A stretch of 64,000 nucleotides of DNA from positions 77,664,152 to 77,728,151 of the forward strand of contig NC_083597.1 in assembly GCF_020882245.1 (NCBI RefSeq), in the 5' to 3' direction. The translations under genes and the position numbers were made by a program. Shown here piece after piece: positions 38,764 to 49,868 of the stretch (within the stretch, counting starts at the first letter, position 1; every line of letters begins with the position of its first letter). The notes under the pieces are model-generated. The model saw nothing but the letters and a program-made list of their open reading frames with translations. It was not told where the DNA came from and made no database searches. The DNA comes from Rhopalosiphum padi (lineage: Eukaryota; Arthropoda; Insecta; Hemiptera; Aphididae).

Positions 38764-39970
38764 TGATTAACAACGGGTTTGGCATTTTTGATGAAGACGA
38801 TGTATCGATTAAACTGGTACGCGTTATCAATATTGTACAAAGAATGATGCTACTTCGCATGCAAAACAACAGCTGCAATAGATCATCATCCGATGCACAC
38901 ACGTCGCCCGAAGACGTTATAATTGATGAAGTCGTACAAATTGCCATCATGACACAGCCAGAAGTCGTCGTTGTTAAAACGCCGGAGACCGGGACAGTGG
39001 AGTTGGTCGACAATGATATTGTTCAACTGCCACTCAGTTCAGGACGCGAGTGATGACGTGGACTGTCCGGTGGTGACAGAGGAGTTGGGTGAGAAGGTGC
39101 TTGACCTGGCAAGTTTTCGTAGGAGGCGATTGGCGTCTACGTGATGGAAACGGATCAAGCGCTCCGCTTTACGCTTGTGTTGTTGCGTGCGTTGAGACGG
39201 AGTTCGCAGACACCACCCCTCCCTCCACCACCGAAGACGTCGGCAGGACGACGGGTACGAAATCAGGTATGGGGAGGGATACGAGACAGAGCACGGACGG
39301 TGCGCGGCGGTATGTCGCAGTACACGTTTTCCGGCCACTCGCTGACAGGCGGGTGTCTGGGGCTTCGTGAGTTCGGTCGCCGATGCGGTCGATCACTACG
39401 GCGGTTTGGCGGGCGCCCGGCAGCTTTCGGTTCGTGTGCCGAACGATGGTGGACGTTGACGACGACGAACGGCTAGTGGTACAGACGTGGGCAACGATCC
39501 CGCCCCGGCGGTACAGCTTGTATATGCCTCAGACGGCGGCGCTGCAGGAGACGACTCGTCACGACGGAGGCGGCGGAGACTGTTTGGAACGGGGTGAGTG
39601 ACGATTATATTGTTTTGAGATAGGAACACGGACGTCAACGAAATTGTGCGTTTCCACAGGGACCGGTGGCGCGCGACTCCGGCTGGTACCGCGGATGACA
39701 GACGCGGCCGACTACGTACACGCCAGTGGCCAGGGCATCACTATCTTTTTCGACGCGAGGCGAACCGCAGCCGGCCGGGTCGCGTCCATCCGGTGGCCGC
39801 AGTTTTTGCAGGCTCTGCAAATCTTCTTCGCTCGCCCCGTGCTGTTTTGGTCTCCGTCACTCGTCCAGGAGTCGCCGTCTGACGCGCGCATGACATCGCG
39901 CACTAGCCGCTCGCCGTCAACCATCGCTCCCGCGGCCGAAGCTGTCGGGCCTCGGCTTGCCGTCAAGTGA
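38764..39970 (+). pseudogene. GC-rich island with coding-like segments in shifting frames, unidentified
   Basis: I do not recognise this. Plus-strand segments look coding, with G/C-rich third positions unlike every neighbour. They run: an acidic segment from about 38764 to 39050 (IFDEDDVSIKLVRV, EVVVVKTPETGTVELVDND); then DASDDVDCPVVTEELGEKV at 39043 in another frame; then MSQYTFSGHSLTGG near 39311; then VSSVADAVDHYGGLAGARQL from 39367 in yet another frame; then DDDERLVVQTWATIPPRRYS near 39455. A consensus donor (CGGG|GTGAGT at 39594) and acceptor (CACAG at 39660) join in phase to a segment ending at 39970 (ADYVHASGQGITIFFDARRT). The frame changes suggest a decayed gene; unrecognised introns or assembly errors are alternatives. 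Confidence 0.4.
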
Positions 39971-41322
39971 TCGTCGTATCGTGCGGCCGAGCGAAACGAT
40001 CTCGTGACATTCTTCTGTTCGTGGGCCGGTCGGAAAACGTTGCGGAGGCGACCAGTGGCTTGTACACATTGCATTTTGGCACCGAATCGCCATCTCGTGT
40101 CCCCCCCACCTTTTTTCGTGTCGTCCTGTCGATGTTTTTTTCCTTTTTTTGTCATTATTGTTTTATTGTTATATCTTTATTATCATTGTTTTCTTGTTCA
40201 AATTATATTTTTTTTCATTTATATACATCATTGTTTCATTTTTTTATTATTGAAAATGTTAAGCCCATATTATGGCAAGTTTTTTTCCGATTCATTTTTT
40301 ATGTGCGCCGATCCGCTCCTACTTTTAAAAATCGCGGTTAGCGGCAACGACTCGCGTAATGCTAAGGATAGGACTACAGGGTCACCTAATGTATAAGATA
40401 TTAATATACAAAATAATTATGATAGGCTAACGGGACGCTGGGCGTCAGACGTATTATATTAACCGTACAAAAAACAGCGTATATATATATAATAATAATA
40501 ATAATAATAACAATAATACCAAATATGCGGGCTCGTATTACTCCTAACAATAATAATAATTAATAATAAATAAAAAGATTTTTGTTTACATACAAATCAT
40601 ACAATATAAATATAATAACACAATAATGAAATAAACGATCACCTGTGCTGCTAATCGGCAAGACCACAAATCCGGGCTGGTAAGGCGACAGCCTTTTGAC
40701 GTATGACACGTAGCCACGTAGGTATATGTATAATAATATAATTATAATGTCGCACGGAATTATAATATAAGCGACGAAGTGTGACGCACACGTCAAGCCC
40801 CGACTGTCTCGGAGCTTACGACAAAATTGCGCACACAAGGTAAAAGGTAAGTAAATTTTAACGGACTCCAACTCAAGTCGGTTGACCACGTGGTCAAAAG
40901 AACAAAAAAAAACTAAGCGGAACGAACGGGCCGGCACTTGGACACGCCAGGTTCGGCCGTTGGCAAAAGACAGACCGGCTCGGATGAAAGTTGTAGTGAC
41001 ATCGGCCGGCCACAAGTGCATAGAGGGGGAATGGCTGTCGCGGACATTCCACACCGATCGCGCGAGACTTGTGAAGCCTTTGGCGATGACGCCAGGTAGA
41101 CAATTCGGCGGGAAGTCAGCCGCGTTCAAACAGTATATAAATCAATTATTAAAAATTAACGACTTTGGAAATCGTTAAAAAATTTTCAAAGCTTATTGCA
41201 AGAAATTTAAAAGAAAATGCAGGAAAATAGGTTCAACAATTAGTAGTTAATTAGAATAATTTATTCTATATATGTGTGACATTAAATGAATATAATACTA
41301 AATAATTTAGTTTATTAAGTTA
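39971..41322. other. Mixed GC-rich and simple-sequence region
   Basis: T-rich sequence at 40130-40270 and an (AAT)n tract at 40490-40515 separate the island above from a second GC-rich patch at 40660-41125. That patch holds opposed overlapping ORFs: plus 40882-41178 (contains LAMTPGRQFGGKSAAFKQYI) and minus 40560-41129. Neither has a recognised domain, and a transposon origin is possible. Confidence 0.35.
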
Positions 41323-41622
41323 TAGTAGTGGAACTATCTACCCCCGTCAATATATTTTTCGTCTTACCTAATATAAATTCGATTCTTCGATATTTGCCAT
41401 TAAACTTTGCCGTGACCAAATTTGTTTTTTTTTTTCATAAGGTTAACCCAATCACACTTATATTATAAGTCTATGCTTATATCACATTAAATATTTTGTT
41501 TCAAATTAAATAAAAATAAGTCTACAATTACACAAAACTAATATTATTTTATTTGTTATTTTGCGCTCCAGGGCAACTGCCTCATCTGTTGCCTCTGCGG
41601 TAACTACGCCACTGTGGCACTG
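41323..41622. mobile_element. 300-bp hAT MITE with perfect 8-bp target duplication
   Basis: The octamer ttaagtta occurs at 41315-41322 and again at 41623-41630, flanking a 300-bp segment. The right end reads cgccactgtggcactg, whose complement begins CAGTG as in hAT elements. The left end tagtagtggaact is diverged from it. There is no coding frame. Confidence 0.7.
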
Positions 41623-42184
41623 TTAAGTTATAATACAAATACAAATTGTACATATTATTAACAGAATAACATAAATAGCATGATGATCGATGGGATGATA
41701 AATATACTAGACCATTGATTATAATGACTAGACGTAAGACGTTTCAAAACATTGAATGTTTATTACTTGAGCATGCGTTTAAATGTTTTTACTGAATAAA
41801 CCAAAAAGTTTCTTAATCATTTACGTATTTGAATATTTAATTATACCTTTATAAATTAAAATACAAAATTGTATTCTGTACCTATATATTTTAGTGGCAT
41901 TCATATTTATTTGCTTACTTTTAAATTTTTTTGATAGCATCTTAAAAGGTGAATATTATGTAATTGTCAAAAAAATTAGTTGTAAACCAATCAAAGAGTT
42001 AGACTCAGAGTATTACACGATGTAACTGATTTACAGATTATTTTGATTGCACGGCATTAATAAGTATTTTAAATTGTTATGTTTAAAACAAGGTGGAAAT
42101 TAATATATTATGAATATTATATCCACCTTACCTTGGTTTAAAAATAATATATTTGTTAAATGATTAGTTTTAGTGTTCAATGTT

Positions 42185-42640
42185 CAGTAGAAACTTTTAA
42201 CCGTCACTGTTGGCCGTTGGGACCGGGACAATGACGATTGACATAGTTTTTCAATAAATAAACGTAAATATTTCACGTCATTTGCAAACAAAAATAGTAT
42301 ATGCATACTAAAAAATACTAAACAAATTAATCCGTCAATCGTCATCTTCTTCTGTTTCTTTTGAGGGACGAGCTTTTTCAACGGCCATGTTTTGTATTTT
42401 ACATTTTTAAAAAGAAGTAAGACTTGCGTTGAATTTGTCACCTCTTGTACCTTAAACCAATTGATGCATTTTTATAACATTGCTTCTGATTTTACGTGGC
42501 TAGTTGGTGGTTTTAGATCAAGCGCTGAATCTTCGAAGTCATCAACTTCTTTGTCAACGGCAGTGGCATTAAAAATGATTTGATCATCATTCGAAATTTC
42601 AATAATTGCATCACTAACTTTTTTTTGACCGATGACGGAT
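42185..42640 (-). pseudogene. pogo/Tigger-like element relic with transposase C-terminus
   Basis: At 42187 cagtagaaacttttaaccg resembles a Tigger terminus. On the minus strand, 42620-42480 encodes acidic sequence (FEDSALDLKPPTSHVKSEAM) and, after a frame break, CINWFKVQEVTNSTQVLLLF. This follows the pattern at the C-terminus of Tigger/jerky transposases. Several stops are present and no DDE core remains. Confidence 0.5.
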
Positions 42641-43686
42641 AACAGAAACAGAGTGAGGATTAAACGAGTATATTCTTAATTAACAGTTAAAGAAATTGAA
42701 AAATAATTTTAGTACCTATTTAAGCGCTGTTACTTAATATGATAAATTAAAAAAAATAATAACTGTTAATTTTAGCACATACAGTAAATCTTCGATTAAC
42801 CATCATGAAAAAAAAGTTGAATGCAACGCAAATTTTATTTTTCTGTAAAACACAGAATATTAACAGATGATGGATTGTTTAAAATAATAGTTTAGTGCAT
42901 ATTATGTATGTATTGTCATTATATTTTAGTCTAATTTTGTAATTTATAATAATATAATATGTTGTAAGATTTCTGTAGTCAGTTTACACCATAATAAAAT
43001 AAAATTTGTATCCTGCTCATTACAACTAATGTGTCTTAATCATCAAAACAGTTTTTACTAAAACACTGATGAGTAATTAATCAAGATTGAAAAATAAATA
43101 TAAAGTTAAAGGATACTATTTAGAAGAGAGACAAGACAATATTATTATTATGAAGATAAAATTACATAAAACTATTTATAAGATTTTAAAAAATTGACAT
43201 TTTATAGTGTTATTGAAAACATTTTAGATTTTTCAATCTAAATCAGTTTTTATCTGGTAAAATAATACTACAAGTAATCAAAAATTGTATACACTTTAAG
43301 AAAAACTTGATCAAAATTTTATTTTATTTTCAATTAACAAATAACGTTAAGTTGACAGTATAACAATTTAAAGCTCTTATTTGACTTAGTTTTTCTTATT
43401 ATAACTAAAATATTAATAAATTATTTTAATGAGGGCTTGAAATTGAATTTATAGAATATTGGAGTCAAATCATCTGCCAAAGTAATGAGCTATACCTTTA
43501 GTTTTAACTTAAAATTTATAAATTATAAATATGATAATTCAATAAATTAAATAAATATCCATAGAATCAACTGGTTACTATTGATCATAGGTATTCTTTA
43601 AATGCAATATTACAGTAAAACATGACATCGCTTTTAAAAATTGTTTTTATTTATTCAAAATAATAAAAATCCACATTATTAAGTCC
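42641..43686. other. Intergenic downstream of RpS23
   Basis: A second Tigger-like end, tacagtaaatcttcgattaa, starts at 42780 but no partner end is visible. The sequence near 43686 should be the RpS23 3' UTR. No gene is seen. Confidence 0.35.
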
Positions 43687-44986
43687 TTAAGACCTAGGCC
43701 TCTCCTTCTTTTCTTTGTATAAAGCGAGTAATGAAACATTTGCTACTTTGACTACCTTGAAACGAACCCCTGAAAACCAAAATAAATATTAACAATAAAA
43801 TAATAAATTAAAATTTATAAAATAATGAAAATTAAATATCTTACCGGGAATATCTCCCACAGCGTGACCTTTCCTACCGAATCCAGCTACTAATACTTCG
43901 TCATTTTCTTCAATATAATTTAAACAACCATCTCTGGGTACGAAAGCTGTGATTTTCTTTCCATTTTTGATAAGTTGTACACGGACACACTTACGAATAG
44001 CAGAGTTAGGCTGTTTAGCTTCAACTCCACTGTAAATATACAAATTTTCTAAATTAATTATCTACTTTAATTTAATAATCAGACAAGATATTAAACTTAC
44101 ACTTTTTCCAAAACAATTCCTTTGGCGTGAGAAGCTCCTCCGAAAGGATTGGCCTTCCATCTTGTTCCCAAATGTGCTTTTTTATAGTCCTTGTCGGCCC
44201 ACTTTTGCACACGACGATGGTTCACGTGTTTACGCGCCGTACGAATACCACGAGGTTTACCTATGATATTGATATAATTATAAGCTTAATAGATATCTAC
44301 AAAACCTTAAACGGTCGTTAAATTAATATAAACTACAATATTAATGTACAATCTAATGTGAATATATCTCTTAAAAAGCTTAGTATTGGTTTTCTCTCTC
44401 TGACCCACGCGCAACAGCAAATTTTACATTCACAATAATGACTTTAACCATATTTATTTCTCAAATTAGAGTGAAATGACATATTATAAAATTTAAAGTT
44501 AAGAACATTATCTAAAGCATCTCGTAAGTATTTTGATATATTTTTAATTTTAAAGCGAGTTACGAGTTTTTTAAGATGTATAAATTTACAATTTTAAAAT
44601 ACTTGTACCTCGCTTTAAAACTAAAATATAATAAAACACTTATGAGATGCCTTAGAATCTAGATAATGTACTTAACTTTAAATTTAATAAGAGGTCATTT
44701 TTCTCTTATTTGAGAAATTAATATAGTTAGTCATTATTGTTGCGCGTGGGTCAAAGAGAGAAAACAAATAATGCGTCGACATCCTTTTAAATCAAGCATA
44801 TCGGGTAAATACTTATAAGTACGTACAATACAATTGATGATATAGTTTTATAAAATATAATTTAACAATATTAGACTAATGTCAATCTACGTTTGCCGAA
44901 TTATTGTTGATTACAAAACCACATGGTCAATATTTTTTTTTTTTTTATTTTTGGAAATATTTACACAAATTCTAGTACTTACCCAT
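43687..44986 (-). CDS. RpS23: 40S ribosomal protein S23 (uS12), 4 exons
   Basis: uS12 sits at the decoding centre of the small subunit. Exons 44983-44986 (ATG G only), 44101-44260, 43845-44029 and 43687-43769 give exactly 143 residues, the invariant length of the family. The sequence begins [20 protein letters not shown] and includes [20 protein letters not shown], where Pro62 is the residue hydroxylated by OGFOD1-type enzymes in other eukaryotes. It ends [10 protein letters not shown] first exon of one codon plus one base is usual for ribosomal protein genes. Intron 1 (722 bp) carries a long foldback repeat. PIGH starts 597 bp away on the opposite strand. Confidence 0.98.
44386..44768. repeat. 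Long foldback (inverted repeat) in RpS23 intron 1
   Basis: The arms are about 190 bp each, meeting near 44577. The left arm begins ttggttttctctctctgacc and the right arm ends with the complement-like ggtcaaagagagaaaacaaa. Matching inner blocks include cccacgcgcaaca, aatttaaagttaa and ttttaaagcgag. The arms are diverged but pair over most of their length. It has the form of a foldback MITE. The transcript of this highly expressed gene would carry it as a hairpin in its intron. Confidence 0.8.
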
Positions 44987-45583
44987 GATTTATTACGATT
45001 CCCAAATTTGCGGTGAAATAACAAATGATAAAAGTTAAAAAATAAGGTTTTTTGATGAAATGTCCAACTGAACACGAAACGTGAAAAACACGAACGTATA
45101 CAGATCGTACAACACCGAAATGACAGAGACAGCAGAAACTATAGGAGCCGGAAGGGAGGTACGATGGAAGCAGTTGTTGTACACCGGACGATTGTCTTTG
45201 TATACAGTTTTGCCAACGTATTCGATTAAATATGGTAAGCCATCGTTTCTTCCAGATGATTAGATCTACGTTCACGAAATAAGATCTTATAGTTCGTGAT
45301 TGCTATAAAAAATAATGAGATGAAAAATGTTAGTTTTATTTAAAATCTTATATATCAATTACATATTTGTCATGTATATCTTTAATTGTGAATTGTGATA
45401 TGCAACCACGAATTAAGTTTTAAAGCATAACAAAATAAATTTGCATTATCATAGCCTACGATGTACAATTCGAATAGATTGGACGACGTTATACCCAAGT
45501 GTTGAATAGTTAAGACAATCGTGTGCAATATTTTGGAAATTTACGGTAATTTGAATTAAGAATTTTATGACTAACAATTTATT
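44987..45583. promoter_or_regulatory. Head-to-head promoter region (RpS23 / PIGH)
   Basis: This is the 597 bp between divergent start codons. On the RpS23 side pyrimidine-rich stretches near 45020-45050 (minus strand CCTTATTTTTTAACTTTTA) are candidates for a TOP-type transcription start, but the exact site is not determinable. Confidence 0.45.
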
Positions 45584-46108
45584 ATGAAAATTATAAAGTC
45601 AGATGATAAACTTGTGTTGAAGTCTTCCATACATGAATCATTGAAGCACTCATGCATAGAATATTGTGTGGAAAAACGCGAAAAATGTTCCAAAACAGAA
45701 TGCTTTGTCATTGTTTTATCACTACTAATAGCAGTGTACTCATATTTAAGCAATTCCATAGCATTTTGTCCAAAAACTATTTCTATAATTGTAATTGTTT
45801 TGTTTATATTTGCATTACGGTTTAGTTTTAAAGTTTCCAACGAATCATTGCTGATAACAGCTCCAATTGGATTACAGCTGACTACAACTTATATAACTGG
45901 ACATCAAAGGGTCTTTTCATTACCTTGGGAAAGTATTATTGATGTACTTATTGTTGACATTATTCACACTCAAAAAGTATTATACTACTTGGCAATTAAA
46001 ACACCCCAAAATGGGATAGTAACATTATTTCAGAAAAGTGCACCAAGGTTACATTTTTTAGAAATAATATACAAGGATGTTTACAGACTATTGGAAAACA
46101 ACAAATGA
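45584..46108 (+). CDS. PIGH: GPI-GlcNAc transferase subunit H (intronless)
   Basis: PIGH is a subunit of the ER-cytosolic-face complex that adds GlcNAc to phosphatidylinositol, the first step of GPI anchor synthesis. The single exon encodes 174 residues, close to the vertebrate length. Two hydrophobic segments form the membrane hairpin (residues about 41-58 and 66-80). They are followed by the PIG-H domain: ESLLITAPIGLQLTTTYITG, FSLPWESIIDVLIVDII and a C-terminal LHFLEIIYKDVYRLLE. The ATG at 45584 is the first in frame. It is the only intronless host gene here. It converges on TSR1, whose stop is 32 bp past this stop. Confidence 0.9.
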   Translation: MKIIKSDDKLVLKSSIHESLKHSCIEYCVEKREKCSKTECFVIVLSLLIAVYSYLSNSIAFCPKTISIIVIVLFIFALRFSFKVSNESLLITAPIGLQLTTTYITGHQRVFSLPWESIIDVLIVDIIHTQKVLYYLAIKTPQNGIVTLFQKSAPRLHFLEIIYKDVYRLLENNK

Positions 46109-46140
46109 AGTGACTAGCGGATATTAAACTTAATATATTT

Positions 46141-49100
46141 TTATTTTGTTACATTATTATAAAATTGATTATACGTCCATTTTGGGAAAACGCGTTTGTA
46201 CAAATTTAAACATACAGTGTCTTGAGATTTCACTTGACCGTCAAATCCACATTTCATGTGTCCATGAGTACCTGAGATTAATAATAATTATATTTAATAC
46301 AAATAGAAGAAATGTTTAACACTTGTATCCAATTATGATTTTAAATTTAAATAAAGTAAGTTATAACTTTTAAAACATACCTAAAGGTTCTTTAATATGT
46401 CCTCTCCTTCCATACTTAGTGCGTAGCTCAACTGGTTTAAACCAATCAATATCTTCTCGATTGAAAAACATAAACCTAACTACAGCAGAATGTTTATGTA
46501 CTTTAAACGGATGACCACTCAGAACTGTTCTCTTTACAATTACACGATCTGGATTTACTGATAAGACATTCCCATTTCCAATTATTTGCTAAAAATAAAT
46601 AAAATAGATTAAACAAATAAGAATAAAATTATTGTTTAAATCCTTACAAATGAACCATCTTTGCAGTACTTCATGGCTATAACTGAGCAAGGTGGATAGA
46701 CAATAGGTGCGAACATTGTAGCAACGACTATTGAATCTTGATGAAAAAATCGTTCATACTAAAATATTAAGATAAAATAATAAGAATAATCTAATATAAT
46801 CTTCTATCTTATTTACTTTAAATTTATTGCCATTTGTATGCTGGCTGAATATAGGTTCTGCAGTAAATCTACGAAAACCACATTGAAATATAAGTTCTGA
46901 TTTGGATTTGATTGGTTCATCAAATTGTACAGTAGATGGTCTTTTCAAAACTACATTTAACACAGACATTTTTTGCTCATGAGGCATAAGACCAAATAGT
47001 ACAACAGGATTACGGGCATCTCTTGAATAAAACATTTTTGATGGTATATTTTTCACATGAACTGTAATATACCAATCAGGCTAAAAATAGTGTTTAAATT
47101 AATTATTCTGATTGAAAAAAAAAAAGAATTCATTTTAAAATAATTACCACGGCACCAGTTATATTTTCTAAATTTTTAAACATCCTTTTTCTTGTTCTAT
47201 CAAAATTTTCAAATTGAAATATTCTAGCATATTCAGAAGGTAAATTTTCTTTAACGTCCCATGGTGATGTACGGAACGATTGTAAGCCTCTATACTTCTG
47301 AAAGCGTATTCTAGCTGGCATATCATTAGGTGTATCTACTTCATCGGGAAACATTTGATCAGCTTTTGCATCTAAAATAAAATAAATATATTTTAACAAG
47401 CCAAATATAAATTCAAATGGTTCAACTACTTGACATATACTAATAGTTTATACTCTATTCAAGCTAAAAAGACAACCAATTGTATTAGACGGTGAGTAGA
47501 TAATATTTGTTTGTCATCCCTACCAAGTAGTTAACTATATGTATATCTGCTATGCAGTTAAGCCACAGACCAACAATTTGACTGACAAGTTGTCTTCTTA
47601 ACTTAAATAGATTATTGATAACATTATGTTATTTGGAGAAATAAGAATAACAATTTTGAAACAATAGTTATAAAACTAAAATATTTTAAGGACTTGATTT
47701 TATGTTTACTTTAAAATAGAAACTCAAACCTTTAATCTTTTTTAGTATTTTATCTTCTTCGTCTAAATCAAACTGCAAATCATATTTATCAGCTTCAATC
47801 GGTGCTTCAGAAGCAATAGAAGTCATAGACATAGTTTCCATGTGATCATCTAACATACTCTTAATTTCGTTGTCAGAAGTTTCATCTTCAATTGAATAAA
47901 AATCATCAGAACCTTCATCAGATTCTGTGTTTTCGTCATCTGTTTAAATAAAATATAAATTAAAAAATATATAATACTTGCTATTGTTGAAATTTACAAA
48001 TTTAAACCAATATCTATGTATAAATTATATTTATATATATTATATTGTACATACCATGATCAGATTCTTCATCAGGAATCCAAGCTGATTGGTATACCGA
48101 CATACCCTGGGGTACACGTTTAATCATGCGTTTATTTTTAGATGTTGCTTCTTTCATTTCTTCATCAGTAGGCCAAGTTTGTTCAGCATCCATTGGATCA
48201 GGTATATTTTCACAAACCAAATTATCCTTTAAATTATCTTTTTTTATAATGCATTTTTAAAATAAAAATATTTTTGAACAAAAAAAAAAAAAAACCACAT
48301 ACTTGAAGTTTAGGATTAGCAGTTTCCAAGATTGTAGTTTGTACATCTTTCCCAGTAAAACTTTTGATAAAATCATTAGAGGTCAAATCTATTTGTTCCA
48401 TTTGAAAGTCACCCCATCCAGGAATATGTACTAAAGAATTTACAGAAAGGGTCTGTCCTCTCAAAAATCCAGTAACTTTCATAGTACCTAGATTATCCTG
48501 TAATTAAATTATGAATAAAATTTATATATTTTAATAATATTCAAATTAGAATAAAATTATTCAAGAATACAAACATCAGAGCTAGGGATAAAAGCCAATT
48601 CTTCAGCTAATAAATGTGGCCGTTTATCACGGAATGTAATTGATCTTTTTTTTTGTGAACTTATGCGTCTAAGAACATTCAGAATATCTGTGGATGTATC
48701 AATTTTGCTAACTTTTTCATCGGGTAGCCAATTTTCTATATCTTTCTGAATGCACTGTTTTGCTTCATTTTGTTTCTATTAAATAACTATGGTTAAGTAT
48801 AAATAGTAAAGATTAAGTAAAATATCAGTAGGTACAAACTTTAATAGGTATTTTTTCGAGGTCTGTAATAGCTACCACAGTTGAAGGTAGTCCTTGAGCT
48901 AATATACAAGTCATTAGTAAATCAACATCTTGATCAAAACCACCCTCAGCCGAAACCATAAACAAAATAGTATCTACTACTTTAAGTGTATCTAAAAGTC
49001 CAAGAACACTACTACAGTCAGGTCTAATGAAGGTAAATGCTTGTTTGAATTGTTCAACCCTTATTTTTTAAAAAAAACATACAAATGTAATAAATTAGTT

Positions 49101-49868
49101 TTTAACTTCAGAATTTGTTAAAATTGACGTTAAAAAATGTATGATCCTAACAATTAACATATGATACAATATATTAATTATTTTTCCAATATTAAGATAG
49201 TCTGAAGTTAGAAATTTATCAATATAACGTAAGTACTTAAAATACATCAGCTATTCAAGCTAAACAAGAATTGTTTTACATGGTCATACATTTCTTACAA
49301 TCAATTTCAATTGGTAAAGTTTCAGCAAATGAGGACCACATAATTAATATGAATACGATGATAATGTATAAATTTTAAACAATACAATATAATAAAACAA
49401 TAATAATAACCATAAATGAGAGTATCCTTCAGATGCAACAGATGTTGTTAATTTTACATCAGCCTTTTGCAATACATTGATCATCTCCATCAGTTTTTCA
49501 TTAACAAATACATTATTGCTTAGAGGTATAACAGCAACTAAGTGAGGTACATTTAAAGACCTACGTTTTTCATTCAAAACATTATCTGTTTTTGTTTTAC
49601 GTAAAATCTTAGCTTGATGCCTACGTTCCATACGACTTAACTGGTGGTTAGCTTTGGATTTGGCTGAATTCTGTGCAGTACGTCCTAAATTATAATATTT
49701 TATTTGTATTTACATTTCAGATTTTAACTTCCAAAAGTATTTTTAAATACCTTTTTTCAAAATTTCTAGAGTTCCTTTACTTCTGTGGCGACCAGTTTTA
49801 TGTTTTTTATTATCTTGTTTAGCTGGCCCAGGTCTGTGGACCGCTTGATCTTGGTTTTCGGTTTTCAT
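46141..49868 (-). CDS. TSR1: Pre-rRNA-processing protein TSR1 (12 exons)
   Basis: TSR1 is a GTPase-like 40S assembly factor that occupies the translation-factor site of pre-40S particles. Exons: 49751-49868, 49411-49684, 48840-49059, 48575-48775, 48303-48497, 48055-48226, 47730-47939, 47148-47371, 46817-47080, 46648-46758, 46381-46588, 46141-46271. They total 775 residues in phase (human about 800). Landmarks: the basic N-terminus ending LEILKKGRTAQ, AARP2CN region KRPHLLAEELAF and GFLRGQTLSVNSLVHIPGWG, acidic linker in exon 7, and the C-terminal ribosome-biogenesis domain MPHEQKMSVLN, CGFRRFTAEPIFSQHT, VVRFMFFNREDIDWFKPVEL and GTHGHMKCGFDG. The acceptor of exon 6 (AATTTAAAG) lacks a pyrimidine tract but is the one that keeps the frame. 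Confidence 0.95.

Noticed and set aside
39712..40155. Minus-strand ORF of 147 codons, Lys/Arg-rich
   Set aside because: It is antisense to the plus-strand coding-like exon at 39661-39970, whose third-position pattern is stronger. High GC makes long open antisense frames likely.
40490..40515. (AAT)n and other microsatellites, considered as CRISPR-like or regulatory arrays
   Set aside because: They are simple-sequence repeats without spacers, and common in AT-rich insect DNA.
45081..45263. 60-codon plus-strand ORF between RpS23 and PIGH
   Set aside because: It lies in the shared promoter and 5' UTR space and has no family signature.
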